DNA of 64,000 nt from Phyllostachys edulis. Lineage: Eukaryota > Streptophyta > Magnoliopsida > Poales > Poaceae. Under the pieces are notes generated by a model. It was not told the DNA's origin. It saw nothing but the letters and a program-made list of their open reading frames with translations, and did not search any database. Positions 44,991 through 56,556 of the stretch are shown in pieces. The position numbers and the translations under genes are program-made. The stretch spans positions 100,240,784-100,304,783 of the forward strand of contig CM070562.1 in the NCBI GenBank assembly GCA_036346405.1, given 5' to 3'. The number at the start of each line of letters is the position of its first letter. Positions within the stretch are counted from its first letter, which is position 1.

Positions 44991-45750
44991 TTATTTTCCT
45001 TTCCAAAAAGTGTGTTTATATCATAGTTGTACTTCGGTTCGAAGGTTCGTGCATGTAGTCATTTGTACCGTCGAAATAGCCAGGCAAACATATGCACCTA
45101 ACTAGTTCCTACGTGCCATGTAATTCAGACATTTATGGTCAAGTGGTATGCGGGGCTTGTAATATCATCTTCGTTGCTCCGTTCTCGTTTCGCTCAGACC
45201 GAAGCTTACAAAATATTTTGCCAAATTTGGGTTGTTTGTGTAAAAAACTTAAAGAATGAACATCCAAGTAAAACGATAAAAACATGATTTATTTATAAAT
45301 AATTGCATTTAACAAACTCCAGTTTTTGTACCACTAATAATTATTCACAAACAACTCTTCCAAACAAATTTTGTAAATTTTTATCGAAGTTTATTTAAAT
45401 TTTCTTTTTAAAAATAGTCTCCTGTCGCTGGGCCAGAACGCAACTAGTCTCAGTCGTCGGTCTGATCTGCGACTGGCCTCAGTCGCGTTCTGACCTAGCG
45501 ACTATGCCTGACACAAGCCTTAGTCGTGCCACTAGCTCGCGACTAAGACACGTGGCAGACCAAGGTCCCAGTTGTGTTTCGGTCGCACGATTGGGCCTCC
45601 CACATCAGCTAATCGCTGGGTCACTAAGCGATTAGGCGGCGTAGTGACCCAGCAGTTGTGGGTTATTTTTGTACAAATACTAAGACGTGATTTATTTGTG
45701 TATTTTTTTTAATAAATGGTTTGTTTCGAATAAAATAATCCTTCATTTCT

Positions 45751-46102
45751 ACCTTACATTTCGTCTTCCTGTTCAGTAACACTACAATTTAGGTCAATAT
45801 ATAGGTTTTCTTGACTGAATCGACTGCCAATCTTGGTCTACATGCCGGGCCGAAAGGCCCGAAACACGGTAGTACACATTTCACATTTCTCCGGCCAGGA
45901 CCAGCCGAGCACTGAAAGTTTCATGCTCACATCACATTTGAGAATTCAGGAGCTTGCGAGTGCTGCATTTCGGTGTAAAGTTTGCATACTGCTAGCGTCC
46001 TACTCATCAAACTAATTTCAAATACACGCGCCAAGTCGCCCACGTAACGAGCAAGCAACTTCGCAATGGTTGCGGGCTGCCCTTCCTCTATGCATGTCTC
46101 TC
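45751..46102. other. Upstream flank of the small gene at 46242
   Basis: Single-copy-looking sequence between MULE-3 and the TATA box. No feature recognised. Confidence 0.3.
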
Positions 46103-46110
46103 TATATATA
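46103..46110 (+). promoter_or_regulatory. TATA box
   Basis: CTCTATATATAGGC, a near-consensus plant TATA box 132 bases before the ATG at 46242. With a start about 30 bases on, it would leave a 5'UTR of roughly 100 bases. Confidence 0.5.
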
Positions 46111-46241
46111 GGCTTGTTCAGACAGAGCTTAACATGTCAAAAGTTTGTAGTTCTGCAAATCGTAAAGTTCCATCGCTAGTTCCTAATAAGTGAGAGCGAC
46201 TCAGCAAGAGAGGAGAGAAGCACACAGATCGAATCAAGATC

Positions 46242-46493
46242 ATGGCCGCCGTGATGGCAAAGTTCGTTCTTTCGGTGATCGTGATGGTCACGGTGTTCTC
46301 GGTGTTTCTACGGCCATGTGCAAGCATATGGCGAGGAATGGCCTGGAGAAGCCACCGCCAGCGACTCCGTCATCGGGTTTCTCCGACAGCTATATCTGCA
46401 ACAGCTGCAAGGGCCAGGTCACTCATGCAAGACCTGGAACCCAAACGGCGTATGCTGATAAAGATGCAGAAAAGTGGCCACAAAGCTAATTAA
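46242..46493 (+). CDS. Candidate small secreted peptide gene
   Basis: The 83-codon frame begins MAAVMAKFVLSVIVMVTVFS, a clear signal peptide with hydrophobic core and a small-residue cleavage site near CAS. The rest is basic and ends KMQKSGHKAN. The start codon is in a good context (ATCATGG) and a TATA box lies upstream. After the signal part a second frame is also open and contains EKPPPATPSSGFSDSYICNS, which looks more like a peptide precursor than the frame shown, so a one-base indel may have broken the gene. No known peptide family (CLE, CEP, IDA, RALF) fits. Nothing nearby points to a function. Confidence 0.4.
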   Translation: MAAVMAKFVLSVIVMVTVFSVFLRPCASIWRGMAWRSHRQRLRHRVSPTAISATAARARSLMQDLEPKRRMLIKMQKSGHKAN

Positions 46494-47171
46494 TGGTGCT
46501 ACACAGCCATATAGTAGCACATAATTTTGTAGGTTTATTGGATTGTAATCGTAAACAAATTCCGTTTCAACCTTCAACTTCAAACTGAAATGTTTTACCA
46601 CCCCACAAGTGTTAATACCAAACAAATTACCCCATCCAAGCCATTTAGAGCCAGTTTTAGCTTATGTGGCGTCTACGTGGATCCCTTTTGTTTCAAACAG
46701 AGGAGGAGAGAGGCAGCCATGGTGGAGCTTCGGCGAGGGCAGAGGAAGGCCGAAGGATGCTGGGCGATGGCAAAAATGTACGAAGGAGATCGTGGTGAAT
46801 CCGCCTATAGAAGCGGCTCGGCCAGAGGTGGGTTGCAGTGTACAAATGGCGAGCGTGACATGACGCGATTGGTTCGCGGAGAGGCTCACCTAAGAGGAAG
46901 AATTTGTGCTAAATTAGCAGTAGGGGAATGAGTAAGAGCTCAAGGCCGGTGAGGATGCAACGGATGGAGATGCCACTGGAGTGCATGGAGTGCGGAGATG
47001 TTTTTTCTTCCTGCAAAATCTGTGTGAGTTTTAAGTGTCGGTATTTGAACTGACCAAATGTGAAATGTCTTCTTTATCTATCGGTGTTTGTGGAAAAAAA
47101 TTTGATGGGGGAGGGCCTCGGGGGAGGCCCCGCAACATCTGTCGTCCATCAAAGATGATGCGAGGGGGATC
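46494..47171. other. Unrecognised flank
   Basis: Contains a Gly/Arg-rich open frame (46590-46931) without recognisable domain and a GC-rich inverted word pair near 47110-47135. No gene supported. Confidence 0.3.
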
Positions 47172-48486
47172 TGTAACAACCCATTTTTCAGTTGGCGAGC
47201 AGTAATTTCAGTTTGTCAATTTATTTCAGAAGCTCCAATTCAAATTTCATTTCAAATTTTCCTTTCCCCTTTGAGCCTGGCCCAACTTCCTCCTGGGCTT
47301 AGCCCACTCCTCCTTGGCCTACTCCTGTCCACCGAGAGGCAAATACCCATCCGAGTCGCGACCGGCGCCAGAATGGAGCTCAGATTCTGCGCTCTGCCAC
47401 CATGCACTTCACGCACGCCCAGTGCCCTTTGCGCCGCACATGCTTCCCCCACTCCCCTCGCCTTCACCCTCGCCCGATCACGTCGCCAGAGCACCGTGAC
47501 GCTAGCGCCTTCACCTGCTCGCCAAGCCGCTCTCGTCCCGTCCTGGACCAGCCCCAGCCTCCCAAGTCGCCGTGCCAGAGCCCGCCCATCCCACCGCGCC
47601 ATGCCGCCAGCTCCGCCAGCTGTCAGCGCCTCAACAACTCCTTGCCCTCCCCCTCCAGCTATAGAGAGCCCCCGTGCCTCCCTTTCCCCTCCCCCACCTT
47701 CTTCTCTCCCACCCCGAGCTCAAAGTCGAAGAAAAGCTGAAGCTCCTGTTTCAACCGCCGCGCCCTCACTGGCGATTCGCCGTTCCGGTGGACCCCTCTC
47801 TGCGCCACCACCATCACCTCGTGTCCCGGAGCCAAGGAGCATCGCCCCAAGCGGATTTGGTTTTGCTCCACTGACATAGCCGAATTCTCCTATCCCCATC
47901 ACCTCCGGCCGCGAGCTTCAACGCCACCGTTCGCCTTGCTCCGACCACATCCGACCCTTCTCTTTGTTCCGGTGGGTTCCCCACGTCTTCCTCTTGCTCG
48001 TGCTCCCTCCATCTTTTCTCCCTCGTTGCCCCACCGCCGGCATCGCAGGTAACCCGTGCGCCGCTGCTCCCGTGCGCCGCCCGCCCTGCCGTCGGTACCC
48101 ATGTGATCGCCGCCCTCTTGGCACCCCATTTTGGGCCTTGGCCGCCGCCGCTGAGCTTTCCTCCACCGCCACCGAGCTTGGCTAGAAGCTCCCCTGGAGC
48201 TCCTCTATTGTCCGAAGGTTGGACACACACTATGCGGCGTTAATGCACAGAATCGCTGTTGGTGCTTAAGGCAAGGCCAATCATTAGCTGTGTTAATTGA
48301 TGGCTTAATGTTGCTGCATGTTTCACTGGCACATGGACCCATTTATGGAAGATAATTAGCTCTGTTTCTTTGTTGTCCCAATGACTGGTGGACCCGAGGC
48401 TTTGATTGCGCATTAAAGACCCCCGGTGGACTTGGTCCATGCACTATTTTCCGTGCACCATGACTCTGTATTGTGGACCCCGCATG
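47172..48486 (+). mobile_element. Gypsy-like LTR fragment (left border clear, right end interrupted)
   Basis: Starts TGTAACAACCCATTTTTC, the usual tip of many grass Gypsy LTRs, and continues into C-rich sequence (47270-48180) whose open frames are Pro/Ser-rich by composition. It is cut at about 48487 by the inverted Copia LTR. No matching right tip was found. Confidence 0.4.
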
Positions 48487-49255
48487 TGTTGGGTCACGGG
48501 GTAGGCTACGATAGCTACAAATCAAAAATTTCTACCACGCAAACCAGGAAGCCAAGCAAGTCGATGATCACAGATCGTTACCACCAGATGCGCAGAGCAG
48601 CAGAAGAAGGGTTGTAGCAGCCTGATCCAATGTAGAGCACGTCTATGTAGTGGTCGTAGTCGATCGCCTAGCGCCCTCACGAAGTCGATCGCTCCTCCAA
48701 AGAACGCTCTGCAGCCTCAGAAGATCACGGATCGTCCTCAAGCGCAATGATCGCAGAGCGCCTCTCGGTATCCACACGTCCAGGAAAGGAACAACCATGC
48801 GCAGGTGTGCTAGCACCAAGTTGCACAGTAGAGCTCTTAGAAAGATGGCGGCTAGGGTTTCGGTGGTGATTCACACGTACCTCCCAACAACCTCATGTAT
48901 CTCCTTATATAGTGCTCGTGACGGATCCTATCCAACACGCTTGTCGAATCGTATTCGATCGGTTTGTTCCAAATTGCTATGTGTAACCCTATAGGTTCAT
49001 ACGTAATCGGTTGTGACTCTAAACCCTTTCCGATCACGAGTCGAAGCGCTCCTAGCGTAACATAATGATTCCTAATACACACAAATTATATCGGACGAAC
49101 CTTAATGCAATATGATCTACCACTGTGTCCTCATCACTTACGACTGTGTCCTATCTCTATAATGCACTCAGTTCAGATTTGGTCACGACTCACCAGAATT
49201 CCTCACGACTGTGTTACGACCACCCTATGACTACGCTCGACCAGCCTATGGAACG
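48487..49255 (-). repeat. Copia-4 LTR copy in opposite orientation, truncated
   Basis: Reads TGTTGGGTCACGGGGTAGGC onwards. For about 730 bases it is the reverse complement of the 3' LTR of Copia-4 at 59147-59896, with few differences (for example both have CCTATAGGTTCAT and CGGACGAACCTTAATGC). Similarity ends near 49245, within the LTR. It stands where the 5' LTR of Copia-4 would be expected but points the other way. Confidence 0.8.
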
Positions 49256-50186
49256 CACTGCATGTTTTAGGTGGTATGTGCTCATGTCGTCTGATAGAAT
49301 TGGATTATGTGCATAAATTGTTTTTGTAGGGATTGATGTGAATAGTATGAGCCATAATGGTTCATGTATGAGATGCATGTATGTATGTAATTTTCATGAC
49401 CAAATAAGAGTTATGTTTATTGCAGCCAAAGGTCTGTCTATATTTTTGTATAACGGCTCAAGGTGTCGACTTCAGATGCTTCTTTACTCCTTATAATTCA
49501 TTACTAGGGCTATTAGGAGTAATGGCTTAGTAGGAGTGCTTGGAGGAGTCGACCACCTGGAGACACGCATGAACAGATGCATGGTGATGGGGATCACCAT
49601 GGAGAAGGGTCATACTATATCACAATGCAATTTGATTGTCTGTGAATGCCTTTATATTCCTGCTCATTTATTTCTATACATGTTTTTTTTGCTTTAAATG
49701 CTTTTGACATTGTAGAAGTAAAATTCTCACATAATATTAAGATAAATTGATGCCCTCCCAAATATGCCGCACCATTCAAAGTCATGTATTTTAATGGTAG
49801 GTCTTGCCAAAGCAGAGTGTCATTAACTCTACTTGACTAGATGGGTTTGTGTCAAACACTTACACACCGGCATTGGTTTAACTTAACAAGGTTATCATAA
49901 TGCTGTGGACCTTAGGGTATAAAGGTTGGGTCTTGAAAGCATAGAGATGTCGCCCAACAACAAGAGTCATATAGAGATATGATTAGCAAATGTTGCTTAC
50001 CATTTTCACTAGTCTTCTAGCAAAGGATGCCAAAACTCACTAGTAGATTAAATGATTATGGATCTTGAATCATTAAATGTCATAAGAGGGATATGGTATT
50101 TAGTGGGAGTATCTTTGTTAAATTGTTTAATAGAAGTTACTTTGATTGAACATATGTCTTAGTTTTGCATAATTTATGTTGTAGAT
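49256..50186 (+). mobile_element. Untranslated leader of Copia-4
   Basis: Non-coding sequence that leads into gag, with short phrases typical of BARE/Angela leaders (GGGATATGGTATTTAGTGGG before the start codon). No primer-binding site or direct 5' LTR is visible. Confidence 0.5.
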
Positions 50187-51230
50187 CATGGCACCAATCG
50201 TTGTACCTACATCCAGCTTTTGCTTTACGCTCGATACTTGAAAGGAAAAACTGAATGGAACGAATTTTGCAGATTGGTCCCAAGAACCTAAGAATTGTTC
50301 TTAGACAAGATAAAAGGAACATGTTCTAGAGGAACCAATTCCAGATGTGCCTACAGAGAATACCTTCACGCTTTTAAAACCGCCTATAAAAAGGCATGTG
50401 ATGAATCCATTGATGTTAGCTGCCTCATGCTTGTCGCGATGAACTCGCACCTTTAGAAGCGGTTTGAGAACATTGAGGCCTACGATATGATCGTGGCGCC
50501 AAAGGCATGTTTGAGACACAAGCAAGAACCGAGAGATATGAGATCTCAAAGAACTTGTTTGGATGTAGGCTAGCTGAGGGTAGTCCGGTGAGCCCTTATG
50601 TGATCAAAATGGTTGGTTACACACAGAGCTTGAAAAAACTGGGTTTTCCACTTAGTCAAGAGTTGGCTACAGATTTGATTCTTGCTTCGCTTCCTACAAG
50701 CTATGGCCAGTTCATTTTGAACTTCCATATGAATGGCTTAGACAAGAATCTCACTGAACTGCATATGATGCTTAAGACAACAGAGAGTAGTATTAAGAAA
50801 AGCAATAGTCATGTGATGATGGTGCCAAAAAAGTACAAGCTTCAAGAAGAAGGCCAAAACTTGGGTCAAGAAAAAGGGCAAGGCTAAAGTTTCGGATGAG
50901 ATCCAAACTAACAAACCTAAGCCCAAGACTAAGTCCGGCCCGACTCAAGAGAATGAATGCTTTTGCTGCAAAGATCTAGGCCATTTGAAGAGGAACTGCA
51001 AGAAATACCTGGCTGATCAGAAAAGGAATGATGGGATTAAAACTTCCACTACAGGTATTAATGTTATAGATGTTTTTCTTGCTGACTCTTCTGTTAACTC
51101 ATGGGTATTTGATACCGGATCGGTTGCTCATATCTGCAATTCGATGCAGAGTCTAACAAGGAGTAGGAGAATTACAAAGGGCGAGATGGATCTTCGCCGA
51201 ATAAAGCAAGAGTTGCTGCATTAGCCGCCG
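50187..51230 (+). pseudogene. Copia-4 gag and protease
   Basis: ATG at 50187 opens MAPIVVPTSSF. Gag continues in shifted frames: RYEISKNLFGCRLAEGSPVS, then LATDLILASLPTSYGQFILN. The zinc knuckle CFCCKDLGHLKRNC is at about 50958-50999. The protease motif WVFDTGSVAHICNS is at about 51104-51145. Several shifts break it. Confidence 0.85.
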
Positions 51231-51519
51231 GGACTTTGCCATTACTTTTGCCTTCGTGATTTATTATGGAATTGAATAATTGTTATTACGCTCCACCATT
51301 AGTAGAAACATTATCTCGCCTCATGTTTGATGGCGAGGGTTATAAATTCATTATAGAGAACAATGGTTGTTCTATATTTTTGAATGAAGTGTTTTATGGC
51401 TATGCACCTGCTTTTGAATGGGTTGTTTATTTTAAATCTTGTTGATGCATCCGCTCATAATATTAATGCGAAAAGGCTTCGCCTAATGAAATGAATTCGA
51501 CTTTCATTTGGCATTGTCG

Positions 51520-52100
51520 CTTAGGTCACATAAGTGAGAACGCATGAAAAAGCTCCATAATGATGGAACTCTAAACTCATTTGATTTGGAATCATTTGAT
51601 ACATGCGAATCTTGCCCGGTCGGAAGATGACCAAGACACCTTTCACCGGTCGGAGTGAAAGGGCGTCACTGGCTTGGCACTCATACATACCGATGTGTGT
51701 GTGGACCAATGAGCACGACAGCAAGAGGTGGTTTTCAGTACTTCATTACTTTCACTGATGACTATAGTAGATACGGATATATCTACTTAATAAGGCACAA
51801 GTCGGAATCCTTTGAAAAGTTCAAGGAGTTCCAGAATGAGGTACAGAATCAACTTGGCAAGACAATCAAATCTGTACGATCTGATCGTGGATGTGAGTTT
51901 TTGAGCCATGAGTTTGGTAATCATTTGAAACAATGTGGAATTGTTCCACAGCTTACACCACCGGGCACTCCACAATGGAATGGGGTGTCCGAGCGACGTA
52001 ATAGGACCTTGTTGGACATGGTTCGATCAATGATGAGCCAATCGATCCGCCATTGTATTTTTGGGGTTACGCCTAGAAACCGCCGCTTTCATTTTAAATA
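51520..52100 (+). pseudogene. Copia-4 integrase
   Basis: GAG-pre-integrase text (HCRLGHISE near 51513) is followed by the core in an open frame at 51655-52101: GGFQYFITFTDDYSRYGYIY (catalytic Asp), SVRSDRGCEFLSHEF (second Asp), and TPQWNGVSERRNRTLLDMVR (Glu). A frame shift follows near 52080. Confidence 0.88.
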
Positions 52101-52309
52101 AGGTACCATCTAAATCGGAGATAAGACACCATATGAGATGTGGACCGAAGAGTCCTAGTTTGTCTTTTCTAAGGATTTGGGGATGTGATGTCTATGTTAA
52201 ACGCTTGACATCCGACAAACTCACACCCAAGTCGATAAATGCTTCTTTATAGGATATCCTAGGAAAACCAAAGGATATTATTTCTACAAACAAGAAGAAG
52301 GCAAAGTTT

Positions 52310-53002
52310 TTGTTGCCCGAAATGGTGTCTTTTTGGAGAAAGAGTTTCTTTAACGGAGTGAGTGGTAGAAAGGTGCAACTCGAAGAAATTCGGGAAACAT
52401 CTGAAAGTGATTCAACTCCTACTGAACCTCTACTAGATGAACAAAATGTTATTGAACCTGTAGATGAGGCACCAGCCCCACGTAGATCTAAAAGGCCGCG
52501 TCAATTGCCTACAAGGTATGGGCATGACGTATTATCATTGAATAATGATGAGCCTAAGACTTATGATGAAGCGATGATGGACCCAGACTCTGAGAAATGG
52601 CTTGGAGCCATGAAATCCGAGATAGACTCCATGAGAGAAAATCAGGTTTGAAATCTGGTCGATCCACTTGATGGTGTTAAAACCATTGAGTGCAAATGGA
52701 TCTATAAGAAAAAGATTGATATGGATGGAAATGTTCACATTCATAAGGCTCGACTAGTCGCAAAAGGGTTTCGACAAGTTCAAGGAGTTGAGTACGATGA
52801 GACTTTCTCACCGGTAGCGATGCTTAAATCTATTCGGATCATTATAGCAATTGCTACATATTTCGACTATGAGATATGGCAAATAGATGTCAAAACGGCT
52901 TTCCTTAATGGAAACCTAGACGAGGATGTGTACATGACACAACCTGAAGGTTTTGTCGATCCAAAGAATGCTAGTAAAGTATGCAAACTTCAAAAGTCCA
53001 TT
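52310..53002 (+). pseudogene. Copia-4 reverse transcriptase, 5' part
   Basis: A linker with RRSKRPRQLPTRYG is followed by KWLGAMKSEIDSMRENQV, a TGA in place of Trp, then RLVAKGFRQVQGVEYDETFS and IDVKTAFLNGNLDEDVYM. The frame is cut after KLQKSI by insertion A and resumes at 55411. Confidence 0.88.
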
Positions 53003-55410
53003 TGTGGATATCATGGGGATATGCCCATGATCTTAGGATGATGAAACAATTGGCAATGTGGCTTTTGGTTTGAAGTTTCATGTGTTTTCGACAAATTTTC
53101 AGATCTGTCAGGTCAGCGGCGGTCTGACCGGCTTTTGTGCTGAATGTTGATGTTAGTTGTGAATTGATTTTGGGATAGGTCACATCCATGTTTGTTAATG
53201 CATATGTGTTGCATATTGCATGTTTTGGCTAACGTGGGTCAAGTTGTGAAGAACTTGTTCCCGGATTCGTGTTTGCTTGTCTATTGTTGTGCAGGTGGCT
53301 TGGAGGTCAACGACGGTCAACGGCGAGGTGGATCGACTAAGCTTGGAGAGCCGAGGTCCGTAACCATCATGGATGCCGTGAGATCGGTGGCGCAGAATGG
53401 ATGAGGATGACCGAATCAGGCGGTTCGGCGATCGTTGGATCTGCTGGCGCAGAATCGCTGTAAGTGCTCGCGATGCTGGTGGGATCCGGACGGGAGAGAC
53501 TTGACGACATGGAACCGTTGATCAACCTACACGTGGCGAAGCAGGCGAGTGCTTCACGCAGATGGACTCGGTTTTTTGGAGAAGGATCGAGAAGGGGTAT
53601 TTTGGTAATTTTACCAAATACCATCTTGGTGACCTTTTGGCTAAACCACGGTGCGGGACGACGCAAAGGAAGTGGTTTAAGTCAAGAGAATTGAAGACGG
53701 CGCTTTAATTTGCGTGCATGTGTGTTCCGTTGTTGTTGGGCCCTAACGGAAGCCCATTAGGGTAAATCATCTAGAAGGTTTTTAGGGTTTGTTGTTGCCC
53801 TATAAAAGGAACTGTAGAAGGGAGTGTTTGGGCTGCTGAGGAAAAAAGAAAATTAGCCGACGGCTGTGGGCTGCCAATAGAAAAAAAAATGTGCGGCGGC
53901 GCCTGGTAGAAAATGAACTCGGGTTGGCGGCGGCTGTCCCCAGGTAGAAAAAGATGAAGCTGGCGGCGGAGCATTCGCCAGTTCGTGTGAATTGATTGCC
54001 CCTGGGCAGCAGATGTAATGGTAGCGGTTTATGCTTCATGCTTATGAGAAAAGCGCTTGGTTATTTCTTTGAGTTGACTCAAGATCTGATAGATTCCGGC
54101 TCCAGTTTTCGTTATTGCTTCAGCTGGAATTCGTTTTGCTTCGTGCTTGTTTTTTTTTGTTTATGGCTGCCATCTTGTGCGGGTCTTTCATTGATGCGAC
54201 AGCTTGATGATGCGTCGGTAGTTCTCCCGCAAAATCGGTTCTTTGTGTTTTGGATCAGTTTGTTTTTCTGTTGTGTTCATTTCAACTGGATCCCTGGCAG
54301 CGCCTGTAGCCCGTGAGAAAAGCTCCTGTGGCGGCTTGTTTTTTGGTAGAAATGGATGTCCCTGGCGGCGCTACTTGTTCTAGCAAAAATTGCAGCACTT
54401 GTGCCCCCCTGTAGAAAACCGAAGCTGTGGCGTCTGCTTGTTTGGTCTTGTGTTTGTTGCAGCCGGTTTTGTTTCTTGCGTGTGAGTGAACTGTTCTGGG
54501 CGGCATCACAGGCGGCGGTTTGATTTTGGATTTAGTTTCTTGCGATTCTCGCTATCGCTTTTGTTGCGCCGTCGAGAAGCGGCGCGGCAAAGGCTTACCA
54601 TGTCCTGTTTCGCCTCGAAAAACACGGCTAATCGCGAAGACCGCCGTAAATTGATTGTTGTGCTGCCATCGGTAATGTGTTGAAGTCCAGTACTGTGTAT
54701 GTTGAAATGATATAATGCTGTAGTGTGTTGTTACTGGCAGTTCCTGTTTTAAGCCTTTTTATTTGGCTGCAAACTGATGCGCGTGGAGAGCCCTGGACGG
54801 CGGCTTTTAGCCTTGCAGTTTTTACCTCTTGCGTGAGCTGCCCGCCTGAGAGAAAAAAAAAGGAGTCCTTGGCGGCGGCCTGCTCCTCCTGCATAATCTG
54901 GAGTCTTTGGTGGCGGCGGCAGTAGTAATCGCCGTTTTTGCTTTGGATGCAGTGTTTTGTGTCGTCTTGATTGCTAGTTCGTGCAATCTTTAAGCAGGAG
55001 GTGACCATACTTGTCGGCTCAGCTTCTTGTGGTTTGATGCGACTGCTGACTTGGCTTTGATAGCTTCTGTGGCCACATGTGTTTATTGCTAGTGGTGTGA
55101 TTAGCCACTTTTGTTTATTGCTACTGTGAGCATAAGAACAAAGGCAGCAAAGGCTGTGTGTGTTGGCCGAGGAAAAATCCCGTGATGGATTTCATCCACT
55201 AGTTTGATTTTGTGCTTGTGGTTGTGAGATGTTTTTGGTTTTTTTGCTTTGGGGTTTGATCGAATTCAACACAGGTCATCCGCTGTGCCTATATACTGAT
55301 CTTCATAGATTTTATAGCTATTGGAGTGAAAGTAGTGTTGAGTTCGATCGAGGTGAAAAATAGAGAAAGCGTCTATTCACCCCCCCTCTAGTCGCCTTTC
55401 CGGTCCTACA
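53003..55410. mobile_element. Insertion A: solo-LTR-like element in the Copia-4 RT
   Basis: Starts TGTGGATATCATGGGG, ends CCTTTCCGGTCCTACA, with exact 5-bp target duplication CCATT (52998-53002 and 55411-55415). It has no coding region or internal direct repeat, so it is best read as a solo LTR of about 2.4 kb. The end text (TATTCACCCCCCCTCTAGTC) resembles the ends of SIRE/Maximus-type Copia LTRs of grasses. A TATA box (TATAAAAGG at 53801) marks its promoter. Extra GGCGGCGG-rich sequence at 53830-54930 is absent from insertion B. Confidence 0.8.
53801..53808 (+). promoter_or_regulatory. TATA box of insertion A
   Basis: CCCTATAAAAGGAAC; equivalent TATA in insertion B at 58246. Confidence 0.6.
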
Positions 55411-56535
55411 CCATTTATGGGTTGAAGCAAGCATCTCGGAGTTGGAATTTACATTTTGATGAGGAGATCAAAAGGTTTGGTTTCATCAAGAACAAAGAAG
55501 AACCTTGTGTTTACATGAAGGTTAGTGGGAGTGCGCTTACTATTATGATCTTGTATGCAGATGACATACTACTGGTCGGAAATAACATTCCTATGCTAGA
55601 ATCCATTAAGTCATCATTGAAAAATAGTTTTTCCATAAAGGACCTAGGGGAGACAGCATATATCTTGGGAATAAGGATCTATAGAGATAAATCTAAGATG
55701 CTAATTGGATTAAGCCAGGATAAGTACATAGATAAAGTGTTGAATCGGTTCGACATGCAAGATTCCAAGAGGGGATTCTTGCCTATGGCACATGGCATTA
55801 ATCTTAGCAAGAATCGGTCCTCCGACCAATCGATGAGCGAGACAAAATGGGTGATATTCCATATGCTTCGGCCATTGGATCTATCATGTACGCCATTCTA
55901 TGTACACGACCAGATGTATCATATGCTCTAAGTGTTACGAGCAAATACGAAGCTGATCTCGGTGAAGGTCACTGGACAGATGTGAAAAACATTCTTAAGT
56001 ACTTAAGAAGGACTAAGAATGTGTTCCTAGTTTATTGCGGTGATGAAGAGCTCGTTGTAAATGGTTACACCGATGCAAGCTTTCAAACCGACAAAGATGA
56101 TTATCGTTCGCAATCTGGTTTTGTATTCATTTTGAATGGAAGAGCAGTGAGCTAGAAAAGTTCCAAGCAAGAGACAGTTGCTGATTCCACGATAGAGGCC
56201 GAGTACATTGCGGCTTCTGAAGCTGCGAAAGAAAGTGTTTGGATAAGAAATTTCATTGCTGAGTTGGGTGTGGTTCCGAGTGCCTCGAGCCCAATGGATC
56301 TCTATTGTGACAACCATGGAGCCATTGCGCAGGCTAAGGAGCCTAGATGCCATCAGAAATCCAAGCATATACTCAGGCGCTATCATCTTATTCACGAATT
56401 GGTGGGTAGAGGAGATATTAAGATATGCAAAGTGCATACGGATTTGAATGTTGCTAATCCGTTGACAAAGCCTCTCACACAGCCAAAACATGAGGTACAC
56501 ACAAGAGCTATCGGTATTAGATACCTAAATGATTA
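55411..56535 (+). pseudogene. Copia-4 reverse transcriptase 3' part and RNase H
   Basis: RT resumes with YGLKQASRSWNLHFDEEIKR. The catalytic box is YADDILLVGNN near 55555, followed by FSIKDLGETAYILGIRIYRD. RNase H follows in two frames: GYTDASFQTDKDDYRSQSGF near 56070, a TAG in place of Trp after GRAVS, ADSTIEAEYIAASEAAKESV, then LYCDNHGAIAQAK and HQKSKHILRRYHLI. The frame ends GIRYLND and TAA at 56534-56536. Confidence 0.9.
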
Positions 56536-56545
56536 ACTCTAGTGC

Positions 56546-56556
56546 AAGTGGGAGAC
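56546..56556 (+). other. Polypurine tract of Copia-4
   Basis: AAGTGGGAGAC directly before the 3' LTR start. Confidence 0.75.

Larger units (their letters stand above)
42336..45741 (+). mobile_element. MULE-3: 3.4-kb Mutator-like element with broken transposase
   Basis: Perfect 9-bp target duplication TTCATTTCT (42327-42335 and 45742-45750). Tips are GAATTTTTTTTAATAAAC (left) and, reverse-complemented, GGATTATTTTATTCGAAAC (right). Both contain ACAAATAAATCACG-like inner sequence. A transposase gene on the plus strand has several stops and ends early. Near both ends (42420-42670 and 45420-45660) there are copies of CGACTG/CAGTCGCG-like words that may be subterminal sites. Confidence 0.9.

Noticed and set aside
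47271..47879. 202-codon Pro/Ser-rich frame
   Set aside because: Lies in C-rich LTR-like sequence with several overlapping frames of the same make-up; no domain or start context.
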